Part shown: positions 1 to 5,564 of the stretch, in pieces
How the letters are laid out: every line of letters starts with the position of its first letter
Position numbering within the stretch: the first letter of the stretch is position 1
Origin: a virus
IMG/VR virus record: IMGVR_UViG_3300028815_000018
Coordinates: 1 to 27,313 of that record
DNA length: 27,313 nt
Strand: one strand, 5' to 3'
The notes under the pieces: model-generated
Databases searched by the model: none
What the model saw: only the letters and a program-made list of their open reading frames with translations
What the model was told of the DNA's origin: nothing
Made by a program: the position numbers and the translations under genes

Positions 1-201
1 CTTGGTTCTTTCTTGGTCAAGACAAGTGATGATGACGTATTCTATGTCGGCGCAGGTAAGCTCACTCATCCTGAGAGGGATGCAATCTGGAAGGATAGGG
101 ACAATCTTCCAGGAAGAATCCTGATTGTCAAGCATGAGAAGATAACCACTTCTGGCGGTGTTCCTATCTGTGCTGTAGCTGTGGAGGTGAAGAAATTATG
201 A
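1..201 (+). CDS. ATP-dependent DNA ligase, C-terminal end (partial)
   Basis: The reading frame is open from the first base, so the gene starts left of the window and only its last 66 or so residues are seen. The fragment reads GSFLVKTSDDDVFYVGAG, then an R..IW..RDNLPG segment, then ILIVKHEKITTSGGVP. This matches the C-terminal OB-fold of phage and bacterial ATP-dependent DNA ligases, whose pattern is GS..V....F.VG.G, R...W, G.I..V.Y...T..G.P. In the whole enzyme this domain clamps the duplex during nick sealing. The catalytic KxDG lysine would lie in the missing part and cannot be checked. The usual RFP triplet near the end is replaced by VPICAV, so the call rests on overall pattern. The stop codon overlaps the next start (ATGA), which suggests translational coupling. 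Confidence 0.55.
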   Translation, partial: LGSFLVKTSDDDVFYVGAGKLTHPERDAIWKDRDNLPGRILIVKHEKITTSGGVPICAVAVEVKKL

Positions 202-410
202 ACAAGACTAACTTCAAGAGGGTGTGTCGCCTTTACAATGAGGGTCTGACAACTGAGACAGCTATCGTACTCATCATCTCCCTAAGCAGGAGTAATGAGG
301 AATGTGCTAAGTATATTCTAAAGCTGATGCATGAGGTTGTCTTCCCTCGATGGTTCTCTCAACATTCAAGGGGTCATCTACCAACTCCAGATGGATTCAG
401 GCCCCGATAA
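198..410 (+). CDS. Small hypothetical protein (70 aa)
   Basis: I do not recognise this protein. It is basic at both ends, with a predicted helical middle (residues about 15-48) and a short C-terminal tail rich in Pro, His and Arg. The ATG overlaps the ligase stop by 4 nt, and a GGAGGTG lies about 11 nt upstream inside the ligase gene, so it is probably translated by coupling. It is the last gene before the control region at 411-535. A weak GGGG/CCCC hairpin near its end followed by a T run (around 371-418) could act as a terminator, but the stem is short. There are no cysteine motifs, membrane segments or signal peptide. Confidence 0.5.
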   Translation: MNKTNFKRVCRLYNEGLTTETAIVLIISLSRSNEECAKYILKLMHEVVFPRWFSQHSRGHLPTPDGFRPR

Positions 411-430
411 CTTTTTTCAAGGCATCCACC

Positions 431-458
431 CAGATGTGCATTTTTTAATTGACATCTG
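431..458. repeat. Inverted repeat over the -35 box of the RHH-gene promoter
   Basis: A perfect 7-bp inverted repeat (CAGATGT at 431-437, ACATCTG at 452-458) with a 14-nt spacer. The right arm shares its first bases with a TTGACA -35 box at 449-454. A protein bound here would therefore compete with RNA polymerase. It lies upstream of the small RHH protein gene, so autoregulation is a fair guess. It could also fold as a weak hairpin, but no T run follows the right arm. Confidence 0.4.
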
Positions 459-477
459 GGAATTATTATGTTACCAT
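449..477 (+). promoter_or_regulatory. Candidate sigma70 promoter for the early operon
   Basis: A perfect TTGACA (449-454) is followed after 17 nt by TACCAT (472-477), a 4/6 match to the -10 consensus. This lies in the only sizeable AT-rich non-coding stretch of the left end (411-535), just before the RHH gene. A second inverted repeat, TATCAT-6-ATGATA (486-503), lies where the first transcribed bases would be. The flanking dyads suggest repression. No transcription data are available, and the -10 box is imperfect. Confidence 0.45.
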
Positions 478-485
478 AGTTATTG

Positions 486-503
486 TATCATAAACTGATG
501 ATA
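486..503. repeat. Inverted repeat downstream of the -10 box
   Basis: TATCAT (486-491), a 6-nt spacer and ATGATA (498-503) form a perfect AT-rich dyad between the candidate -10 box and the ribosome binding site of the RHH gene. The GC content is too low for a terminator, and the position near the transcription start fits an operator. It is unlike the five-copy 28-bp repeat found elsewhere in the window. Confidence 0.3.
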
Positions 504-535
504 ACATAAACTCCAGATGAAAGGAGGTGAACACT

Positions 536-772
536 ATGTCTGAGATGGCTTCAAGATATGTCCAAACTGTTCTAGACAGCGGAACTTTCAAGCGGCTGAA
601 AGTTGAAGCCATCTACCAAGATAAGCCTTTAGGAGATCTTCTGCGAGAGATCGTAGAGGAATGGGTAAACCAACTTGACAAAGAAGGAGAACACCATGGC
701 AGAAGAGACAACGACTCAGACCCCGGACACAGAGAAAAAGTCCCGCAAGAAACTGGAGAAGGATCTGACTGA
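536..772 (+). CDS. Ribbon-helix-helix DNA-binding protein (78 aa), candidate regulator
   Basis: I place the start at the ATG at 536, which has GGAGG 8 nt upstream; an in-frame GTG at 527 lies inside that ribosome binding site. Residues about 8-48 fit the ribbon-helix-helix (MetJ/Arc/CopG) fold: a short strand (YVQTVLD), a first helix (TFKRLKVEAIYQ), a turn (DKP) and a second helix (LGDLLREIVEEWVNQ). The family binds DNA as dimers through the paired strands and often recognises short repeated half-sites. The tail after residue 50 is charged, of low complexity, and lies inside the next gene, so it may be unstructured. It is the first gene after the candidate promoter and two dyads, the usual place for an autoregulated repressor. 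It could regulate the 28-bp repeats, but nothing in the sequence proves it. An antitoxin role is unlikely because no toxin gene is adjacent. Confidence 0.6.
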   Translation: MSEMASRYVQTVLDSGTFKRLKVEAIYQDKPLGDLLREIVEEWVNQLDKEGEHHGRRDNDSDPGHREKVPQETGEGSD

Positions 773-1127
773 TCATCCCCTGGTCAAGATCACTGTCCTT
801 GGAGGCAATGAAGGTCAAATGGTCTTTAGCATCCTTGATCTCCCGATGGATATTCAGGATCGCCTTGGACCCTTTGGGCTTGGTCACAAGCTTGGTGATG
901 CTGCTGCTGGACGCAAGGGCGTTGAGGCAGAGGAAGCTATCAACAAGGTGTGGGATGGCCTCAAGGCTGGTGACTGGACAGTCAGAGCCCCTGCTGTTCC
1001 TAAGGTTCCCATCAAAGCCATCATTGAGAATTACGAGCTCCTGTCTGACGATGAGAAGGCTACAGCTAAGAAGCTGCTGGGCGACCTTGGAATGAAGATT
1101 CCTGGCATTACTGATGACGAGGGGTAG
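696..1127 (+). CDS. Conserved phage protein of unknown function (143 aa)
   Basis: The start is the ATG at 696, preceded by AAGGAG; an in-frame TTG at 675 lies upstream of that site. The first 28 residues are charged and rich in Thr and Lys. Next comes a compact region with ITVLGGNEGQMVFSILDLP, then GLGHKLGDAAAG (residues 61-72), then a helical part with EAEEAINKVWDGLKAGDW (77-94). I associate this LGDAAAG / W..LKAGDW layout with uncharacterised phage proteins encoded near recombination genes, and know of no assigned function. It has no catalytic motif, cysteine cluster or membrane segment. It overlaps the 3' end of the RHH gene by 77 nt in another frame and is followed at once by a structured terminator. 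Confidence 0.6.
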   Translation: MAEETTTQTPDTEKKSRKKLEKDLTDHPLVKITVLGGNEGQMVFSILDLPMDIQDRLGPFGLGHKLGDAAAGRKGVEAEEAINKVWDGLKAGDWTVRAPAVPKVPIKAIIENYELLSDDEKATAKKLLGDLGMKIPGITDDEG

Positions 1128-1138
1128 CCTCCTCTCGG

Positions 1139-1218
1139 GGGCCCTGGGAGCGGTTAAGCTTAGTAGCCCGAATACTAGGCAAAGGTCCAACTGATCTTTC
1201 CTCTCAGGGCCCTTTTTT
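1139..1218 (+). terminator. Rho-independent terminator with a structured 50-nt insert
   Basis: The arms GGGCCCTGGGAG (1139-1150) and CTCTCAGGGCCC (1201-1212) form a 12-bp stem with one G-U pair, and six T residues follow (1213-1218). The stem encloses exactly 50 nt instead of a small loop. Two inner hairpins can be read within it: CTTAGTA/TACTAGG (7 bp, loop GCCCGAA) and AAAGGTC/GATCTTT (7 bp, loop CAACT). Together they make a three-way junction. It begins 11 nt after the stop codon of the 143-aa gene. It probably ends transcription of the first early genes, or leaves a stable 3' RNA end. Confidence 0.6.
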
Positions 1219-1220
1219 AA

Positions 1221-1248
1221 GAAACGTCAAAAAATGACATTTTGACTG
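1221..1248 (+). promoter_or_regulatory. 28-bp dispersed operator-like repeat, copy 1
   Basis: Near-palindrome with core CGTCAAAAAATGACA, followed by a third half-site TTGACT (1242-1247) 8 bp after the second. It sits 2 nt after the T run of the preceding terminator and upstream of the recombination genes, in the same orientation as transcription. Four other copies lie at 5539-5564, 11135-11162, 16481-16508 and 24624-24651. The left half in this copy has an A-rich centre (AAAAA) where others have AATWA. Confidence 0.7.
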
Positions 1249-1270
1249 AATCCCCGTAAGTGGTTACAAC
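1242..1270 (+). promoter_or_regulatory. Candidate promoter for the recombination operon, overlapping operator copy 1
   Basis: TTGACT (1242-1247, 5/6) and TACAAC (1265-1270, 4/6) are separated by 17 nt. The -35 hexamer is the third half-site of the 28-bp repeat, so a bound protein would block it. The -10 lies in an inverted repeat GTGGTT-AC-AACCAC (1260-1273) that could also fold in the 5' leader. A promoter is expected here because a terminator comes just before. The other repeat copies show no comparable -10, so this is specific to copy 1 and only moderately supported. Confidence 0.35.
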
Positions 1271-1302
1271 CACGCCAGCCTGATAGAGGCAAAGGAGGAT
1301 AC

Positions 1303-2268
1303 ATGATCGAACTAGATCACACCAAGAGAGATACGTTCGACTCCTGTCCTAGAAAGTATGAATTAAACTACCGCAGACATATCATTCCAATTAAAGGCTC
1401 AACAGCTCTCCGCTATGGTATTGCATGGCACTCAGCTATGGAGGGATTCTACTCTCACATAGCAGAAAATGGCTGGACTAGGGATGGAAGAGCTATTGAG
1501 AGGGCAGTACAATTTGCCCAGAAGAAATGGAATGAGGTTACTGCTAGACAGACCTGGGTAGATGATTACAGAACCATAGAAAACCTACTCTTAGCCTTAG
1601 TCTCTTATGTAGATCACTTTGCTCATGATGAAGGATTGATGAAGATCCTAGAGTCAGAGAAGGTGTTCAAGATTAAGATGACTCCCACCGAGATAGAAAA
1701 GAAATACTTCCCCACTCTAAGACCCTTTTTCTTTACTGGTCGCTGCGATCTGGAGGTACATCTATCAGGGCGTCCATGGCTGAAAGAGTTCAAGTCTACA
1801 GGACAAGCCTTAGCACTACAAGCTGCCAGGCTACACAGAAGTCCACAAGTAATTGGCTATAACTATGCCGCCTCCCATATTCTAAAGACGATTCCGGAGG
1901 GTTCTCTAATTGTGCTTCATCACCTATCAGCATACAAATCCAGAACCACTGGACAGTATGGCAGCCCCAAGATAGACTTCAAGCGTGTACCACAAGTCTT
2001 CTTTGAGGCTGATCTGATAAGTTGGAGGCATCATATGTTCAGGGCTGCTAATGCTCTCCAATACTGCATAGATAACGATTACTTTCCTGTAAACTTGTCT
2101 TCCTGCTATACATATGGAGCTTGTGCCTACCTAAATATCTGTGAGCAGAACAGACCTGCGGGAGAAGAGATACTGGACAATTACTTCATTGATCCTGATC
2201 CCTGGGACGTGACTAAGGAAGTCGATGAGAAGGATATAGTAGTTGTGGAGGACACTTATGGAATTTAA
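1303..2268 (+). CDS. RecB/Cas4-like PD-(D/E)XK nuclease with Fe-S cysteines (321 aa)
   Basis: This is a PD-(D/E)XK superfamily nuclease of the RecB/AddB/Cas4 type. The motifs read in order: H43 (AWHSAMEGF), D149 in GRCDLEV, E162 and K164 in LKEFKST, and Q182/Y186 (QVIGY), matching the QxxxY motif. One N-terminal cysteine (C15 in DSCPRKYE) and three C-terminal ones (C268, C274, C280; C-x5-C-x5-C) match the four ligands of the 4Fe-4S cluster in AddB- and Cas4-type nucleases. It probably resects DNA ends to expose single strands for the Sak4-like protein encoded next, whose start overlaps this gene by 11 nt. The start has AAAGGAGG upstream. It is not Cas4 of a CRISPR locus: there is no array and no cas gene nearby. 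Confidence 0.8.
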   Translation: MIELDHTKRDTFDSCPRKYELNYRRHIIPIKGSTALRYGIAWHSAMEGFYSHIAENGWTRDGRAIERAVQFAQKKWNEVTARQTWVDDYRTIENLLLALVSYVDHFAHDEGLMKILESEKVFKIKMTPTEIEKKYFPTLRPFFFTGRCDLEVHLSGRPWLKEFKSTGQALALQAARLHRSPQVIGYNYAASHILKTIPEGSLIVLHHLSAYKSRTTGQYGSPKIDFKRVPQVFFEADLISWRHHMFRAANALQYCIDNDYFPVNLSSCYTYGACAYLNICEQNRPAGEEILDNYFIDPDPWDVTKEVDEKDIVVVEDTYGI

Positions 2269-3088
2269 GAGTGTGAAAGAGATGACCATAAGTTCAGCTC
2301 CTCTGCTGAAGGTATTTGTCCTCGGAGGGTATGGGACAGGTAAGTCAGTATTTGCCAGCTCGTTTCCAACTCCAGGATTTGTCTTTGACTTTGATGATGG
2401 AATGCTTACCTATCGTGGTAGAGACTGGGACTACGAGACATTTGAGAAGTCAGGCAAAGGTTGGGTTCAGTTTGAAAAGGTCTATCGCTTTGTTAAACAG
2501 GCAGCTGATGATGGGAAGTACAAGACTATAGTTATAGACAGCTCAACAGCTATGACTGACTGTGCAATGGAGCGTGCTTTACAGATTGACCCAAAAAGAT
2601 CAGCAGAGGGAGGACCCATCTGGAACGTCCACTACATGATAGTCAGGAATCTCATGGCTCCACGCCTGAACAACATCCTCACCTTCCCTACCAACATTGT
2701 AGTCTGTGGACACTGGCAAGTAACAACTGATCAGAAGACAGGAGCAATCCTGAGTGTTGATCCCCTTCTTACTGGTCAGTTATCTGAAAAGGTCCCAGGT
2801 TACTTTGACGAAGTCTACACGGCCTTCACTAAGATGCAGGAAGGGAAGGAGAGATTCTATATCAGGACTGTGACCAAGGGATTTTACAAGGCTCGCAGCA
2901 GACTGTCTGGAGTGCACAGAATTCTACCAGATGAAATCCCCAACAACTATCCTGCCCTGATTAGACACTTAGAATCAGGAGCAAGAAAGGAGGAAGAAAT
3001 AAAGGACAAGCGAGAACAACTCCTTGCAGAGAAATTTAGTAAGGAGGAAGACCCACCAACTATTGAAACAGAAGGAGAACAGAAATGA
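2258..3088 (+). CDS. Sak4-like RecA-family ATPase, phage recombinase (276 aa)
   Basis: A P-loop ATPase of the AAA_24/Sak4 type, a short RecA core used by phages for strand annealing or exchange. The Walker A motif is GGYGTGKS (residues 23-30), followed by FVFDFDDGM (41-49) as in this family, and the Walker B-like strand is TIVIDS (90-95). The tail after about residue 245 is rich in Lys and Glu and probably disordered. I use the ATG at 2258, which has GGAGG upstream inside the nuclease gene; an upstream in-frame TTG is less likely. Exonuclease, Sak4 and SSB-like genes side by side form a complete recombination set, and Sak4 proteins are known to work with SSB. ATP-binding family members with other roles exist, so the recombinase call leans on neighbours. 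Confidence 0.75.
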   Translation: MEFKSVKEMTISSAPLLKVFVLGGYGTGKSVFASSFPTPGFVFDFDDGMLTYRGRDWDYETFEKSGKGWVQFEKVYRFVKQAADDGKYKTIVIDSSTAMTDCAMERALQIDPKRSAEGGPIWNVHYMIVRNLMAPRLNNILTFPTNIVVCGHWQVTTDQKTGAILSVDPLLTGQLSEKVPGYFDEVYTAFTKMQEGKERFYIRTVTKGFYKARSRLSGVHRILPDEIPNNYPALIRHLESGARKEEEIKDKREQLLAEKFSKEEDPPTIETEGEQK

Positions 3089-3603
3089 CAGAACTAGAAC
3101 CCCAAGAAGGAGCGCACATCGAGACAGACTTTAGTCTGGAAGATGAGTACAAGCCAGACCCGTTAGCCCCGCAAGGTAACTATCTTGGTAGTGTGGCTGG
3201 TGTCACATTTGAGATGGCCAACCAGGCAATAGCCTGGAGGGTTGTCCTAGCAGACAATGGTGGGGTAATGTCTGATGGAGAGACTCCTATTGACGGCCAA
3301 GCATTTACCTATCGCAACTGGCTTCCAAGGATTGGTGATGAGAACAAGATGACTGCCTCAGGCAGAAGCACTAAGCGGCAAGCCAAGATCAACATGATGA
3401 AGCAGTTTGCAGATAGTATGCAGATCAACATGGATAGTCCTACTCAGATTATGGCCTTTATTGAGTCAGGTGATTGGGTAGGCATTGATGTAGTTGTTAG
3501 CTTATCCATGGAGGAGTATCAGGGTCGCACAAGGAATAGTGTCTCCAGTATGGCTCGTAGGGCTTCTGAGTCTGATGGGTCAGAAGATGACATTCCCTTC
3601 TAA
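3085..3603 (+). CDS. Single-stranded DNA-binding protein-like (172 aa)
   Basis: The protein ends in SEDDIPF (166-172), the acidic tip that bacterial and phage SSBs use to recruit partner proteins. It is preceded by a Ser/Arg-rich flexible linker (about 148-165) and a compact N-terminal part (about 30-147). The N-terminal part is not obviously the E. coli SSB OB-fold and looks more like the phage-specific proteins found next to Sak4 (DUF669-like); the family is uncertain. The start overlaps the Sak4 stop (ATGA). It probably coats the single strands produced by the nuclease and supports both recombination and replication. It is the last gene before the second structured terminator. Confidence 0.6.
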   Translation: MTELEPQEGAHIETDFSLEDEYKPDPLAPQGNYLGSVAGVTFEMANQAIAWRVVLADNGGVMSDGETPIDGQAFTYRNWLPRIGDENKMTASGRSTKRQAKINMMKQFADSMQINMDSPTQIMAFIESGDWVGIDVVVSLSMEEYQGRTRNSVSSMARRASESDGSEDDIPF

Positions 3604-3609
3604 CTAGGG

Positions 3610-3684
3610 GGCTGGCGATGAACCTTGGAGCTTTACTCGAAGGGCCATAGGATAAGGCTGCAGGCAGTAATCGCCAGCCTTTTT
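3610..3684 (+). terminator. Second terminator with a 50-nt structured insert
   Basis: A perfect 10-bp stem, GGCTGGCGAT (3610-3619) with ATCGCCAGCC (3670-3679), is followed by five T residues. As in the terminator at 1139-1218, it encloses exactly 50 nt. One inner hairpin can be read (CCTTGGAG/CTCGAAGG, loop CTTTA, with one G-G mismatch), and a weaker CTGC/GCAG near the 3' side. It begins 6 nt after the SSB stop and ends 12 nt before the next start, so it separates the recombination genes from the methyltransferase group. Confidence 0.65.
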
Positions 3685-3696
3685 AAGGGTTTAACC

Positions 3697-3912
3697 ATGA
3701 AACTTGAACAGTTAAGAAAGAACTTCCTAACCAGCTCTGAGGCGGAGCAGGAGGAGATATTCCACCGCTACTGTCTTATTAGGCAGAGGGATTTAGACCA
3801 GGTGGTTGTGAAAGTTCCTTTAAAGAGAGCTGTTGGAAAGAGGATTTCTGAGAGAAAGATACCTGTAACCCCTGACCAGCTAGAACTCCTACGGAAGATA
3901 GGGCTAGTATAA
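3697..3912 (+). CDS. Small hypothetical protein (71 aa)
   Basis: I start it at the ATG at 3697 after AAGGGT; an upstream in-frame TTG lies inside the terminator stem-loop and is rejected. The protein is basic and probably helical throughout, with a Lys/Arg-rich centre (VKVPLKRAVGKRISERK, about 38-54) and a short last helix (TPDQLELLRKIG). This composition would fit nucleic-acid binding, but I recognise no family. Its stop is followed 11 nt later by the ParB-methyltransferase start, so the two probably share a transcript. Confidence 0.5.
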   Translation: MKLEQLRKNFLTSSEAEQEEIFHRYCLIRQRDLDQVVVKVPLKRAVGKRISERKIPVTPDQLELLRKIGLV

Positions 3913-3923
3913 GGAGAAATGCA

Positions 3924-5240
3924 ATGCAGGTTGTAGAACTTGCTCCAACTGAAATAAAAGTCCGTGAAGGCCTGGAACGCTTCAGACAAGAGGTCGGGGA
4001 TGTCCAAGCTCTTGCGGACTCATTCGTAAGAACTAGGCAGATTCTGCCTATTGTTATAACAAGAGATAATGAACTTGTAGATGGAGGACGTAGGCTTGCT
4101 GCCTGCTTATTGGCTGGAATCAAAGTCAAGGCAGTCTATGAAGATGTTGTTGATGACTATGAAATGCGGGAGCTAGAACTTGAAGCCAACCTCCACAGAA
4201 AAGATTATACTCCTGCCGAAGAAGCCCTTGCCATAGATGAACTCCATCGCCTTAAGCAATCCCGCCACGGAGCCTCTATATCAGGTAGCACAAAAGGATG
4301 GTCAATAGAGCAGACTGCTGAACTCCTTGGAAAGACCCGAGGCTCTGTCTATAATGCTATGGAGATGGCATCCTTAGTTCGTGCCTTCCCTCAATTGAAG
4401 CAAGCAAAAAAGAAGTCTGAGATAAAGAAGGCTGGACAGGCACTGCAGAAATTAACTGCTGCTATGGATGGAGTGAAGAAGCACGAGGAGGCTATTAAGG
4501 ATAGGAAGAGTACCTTTGAGCTTATTCATGGAGATGCTGTGGAACACATGGTATCTGTGAATAAAGGCTCTATTGATATTCTTCTTACTGATCCCATCTA
4601 TGGTATAGAGGCAGACCTTCTAACGCAGGGAATAGGAGGTAAGACTGGTGGACAACTTACAACCAGTGGGTATAAAATTGAAGATAGTCGGGAGCCTGCC
4701 CTTTTCTATTACTCTGTTCTCGCTCGGGAAGGATTCAGAATTACCACCCCTACCTGTCACGGGTACGTCTTTGTTGGTCCCGAGCACTTTTGGACTCTGC
4801 GTCAGATGTTCATGCAGGAAGGCTGGCGAGTTCACATTAAGCCCATCATTTGGATTAAGCGAGAGGTAGGTCAGTGTAATGTTCCAACTGCCTGGCCTGC
4901 ATCCTGCTATGAGATGATTATGTATATCAGAAAAGACGAAAGCCGCTTGGTTAGGGAAGGTATGCCTGACTGGATAGAATGCTCTCCTGTCCTACCAAGT
5001 GAAAAGCTTCATCCCTTTGAAAAGCCAGTTCCACTCCTAACAAATCTCCTAGAAAGATCAGCACTACCTGGGCAGTCCCTCTACGATCCCTTTATGGGAA
5101 GTGCCTCTTCTATTGAGGCTGGAGTAAGACAAAGACTTTTCTGCATTGGAGTTGACAACTCAATGGAAGCATATTCTAATGCCTGCAAACGCATGGCTGG
5201 ACTGAAGGAGGATTACTATGCAAAAACCCAAGAAGGGTAG
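3924..5240 (+). CDS. ParB-domain / DNA methyltransferase fusion (438 aa)
   Basis: The N-terminal part (about 1-160) is ParB-like: LVDGGRRLAACLLAG (51-65), ANLHRKDYTPAEEA (88-101) and a helix-turn-helix (SIEQTAELLGKTRGSVYNAM, 127-146). After a Lys-rich linker (160-195) comes an adenine-N6/cytosine-N4 methyltransferase with motif IV first (DPIY, 223-226) and the SAM-binding motif last (DPFMGSAS, 388-395), the beta-type order. ParB-methyltransferase fusions are common in phages and probably protect phage DNA from host restriction. Two key motifs depart from consensus: DPIY for DPPY, and GSAS where GSGS/GSGT is usual. Activity is therefore less certain. The target is unknown. No matching restriction enzyme is encoded here. 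AAGGAG lies 7 nt before the start. Confidence 0.8.
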   Translation: MQVVELAPTEIKVREGLERFRQEVGDVQALADSFVRTRQILPIVITRDNELVDGGRRLAACLLAGIKVKAVYEDVVDDYEMRELELEANLHRKDYTPAEEALAIDELHRLKQSRHGASISGSTKGWSIEQTAELLGKTRGSVYNAMEMASLVRAFPQLKQAKKKSEIKKAGQALQKLTAAMDGVKKHEEAIKDRKSTFELIHGDAVEHMVSVNKGSIDILLTDPIYGIEADLLTQGIGGKTGGQLTTSGYKIEDSREPALFYYSVLAREGFRITTPTCHGYVFVGPEHFWTLRQMFMQEGWRVHIKPIIWIKREVGQCNVPTAWPASCYEMIMYIRKDESRLVREGMPDWIECSPVLPSEKLHPFEKPVPLLTNLLERSALPGQSLYDPFMGSASSIEAGVRQRLFCIGVDNSMEAYSNACKRMAGLKEDYYAKTQEG

Positions 5241-5532
5241 ATCGGTACACAGTCTGTTTGGTGGCAAGCCTCAGATTGCACCTGGTGTTAATCCAGGGGT
5301 AACTGTAGATCAGCTAAAGCCCTTACTCTGTAAATGTGGAAATGCCTTATTCCTCCAGGCCTCTAATGTCTATTATGCTAGCCCTCTCCAAGCAGTGTCT
5401 GGTGGGCCTACATTAGTTCAGGTTCCACTAGGATTCTACTGTTCTACCTGTGAGAAGATAAATGAATTTGATGTCTCAGGACTTCCAGCCTTCCAAAGTG
5501 GTGCAGCCCCTGAGGGAGAGCAGAAACATTAG
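5218..5532 (+). CDS. Zinc-ribbon protein (104 aa)
   Basis: Two cysteine pairs (C38/C40 in CKCG and C75/C78 in CSTC) separated by about 34 residues form a probable zinc ribbon. The segment between them has alternating hydrophobic residues as expected for a small beta-sheet. Both ends look flexible. AAGGAGG precedes the ATG, and the gene overlaps the methyltransferase end by 23 nt. The role is unknown; such phage proteins may bind nucleic acid or act as adaptors to host enzymes. The next gene starts 13 nt after its stop, with operator copy 2 in between. Confidence 0.55.
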   Translation: MQKPKKGRSVHSLFGGKPQIAPGVNPGVTVDQLKPLLCKCGNALFLQASNVYYASPLQAVSGGPTLVQVPLGFYCSTCEKINEFDVSGLPAFQSGAAPEGEQKH

Positions 5533-5538
5533 AACGGA

Positions 5539-5564
5539 GTCAAAATGTCAAAAATTGACATTTC
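5539..5564 (-). promoter_or_regulatory. 28-bp dispersed operator-like repeat, copy 2 (over a start codon)
   Basis: On the + strand the copy reads AAAATGTCAAAAATTGACA with a GTCA half-site just before. On the - strand it matches the consensus, with the left half CGTCAA changed to TGTCAA. It covers the end of the Shine-Dalgarno sequence (GGAG ends at 5539) and the ATG at 5545, and it encodes residues 1-6 of the next protein (MSKIDI). A bound protein here could block elongation or, as RNA, the same symmetry could hide the start codon. Confidence 0.65.

Noticed and set aside
371-418. Terminator at the end of the 70-aa gene
   Set aside because: A GGGG/CCCC pairing with an inner CATCT/AGATG stem precedes a T run, but the stem is short and interrupted, and the T run starts 6 nt after it; too weak to list.
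588-1190. A 200-aa open frame on the - strand
   Set aside because: It runs antisense across two + strand genes with good ribosome sites and recognisable patterns; it has no ribosome site of its own.
1139-1218. Terminator 1 as a tRNA or hammerhead ribozyme (GAGCGGTTAAGC and CTGAT caught the eye)
   Set aside because: No T-arm TTC motif or anticodon stem fits, and the hammerhead core lacks a paired GAAA; the T run and perfect outer stem fit a terminator.
1303-2268. Cas4 of a CRISPR-Cas locus
   Set aside because: No CRISPR array or other cas gene in the window; gene order is that of a phage recombination module.
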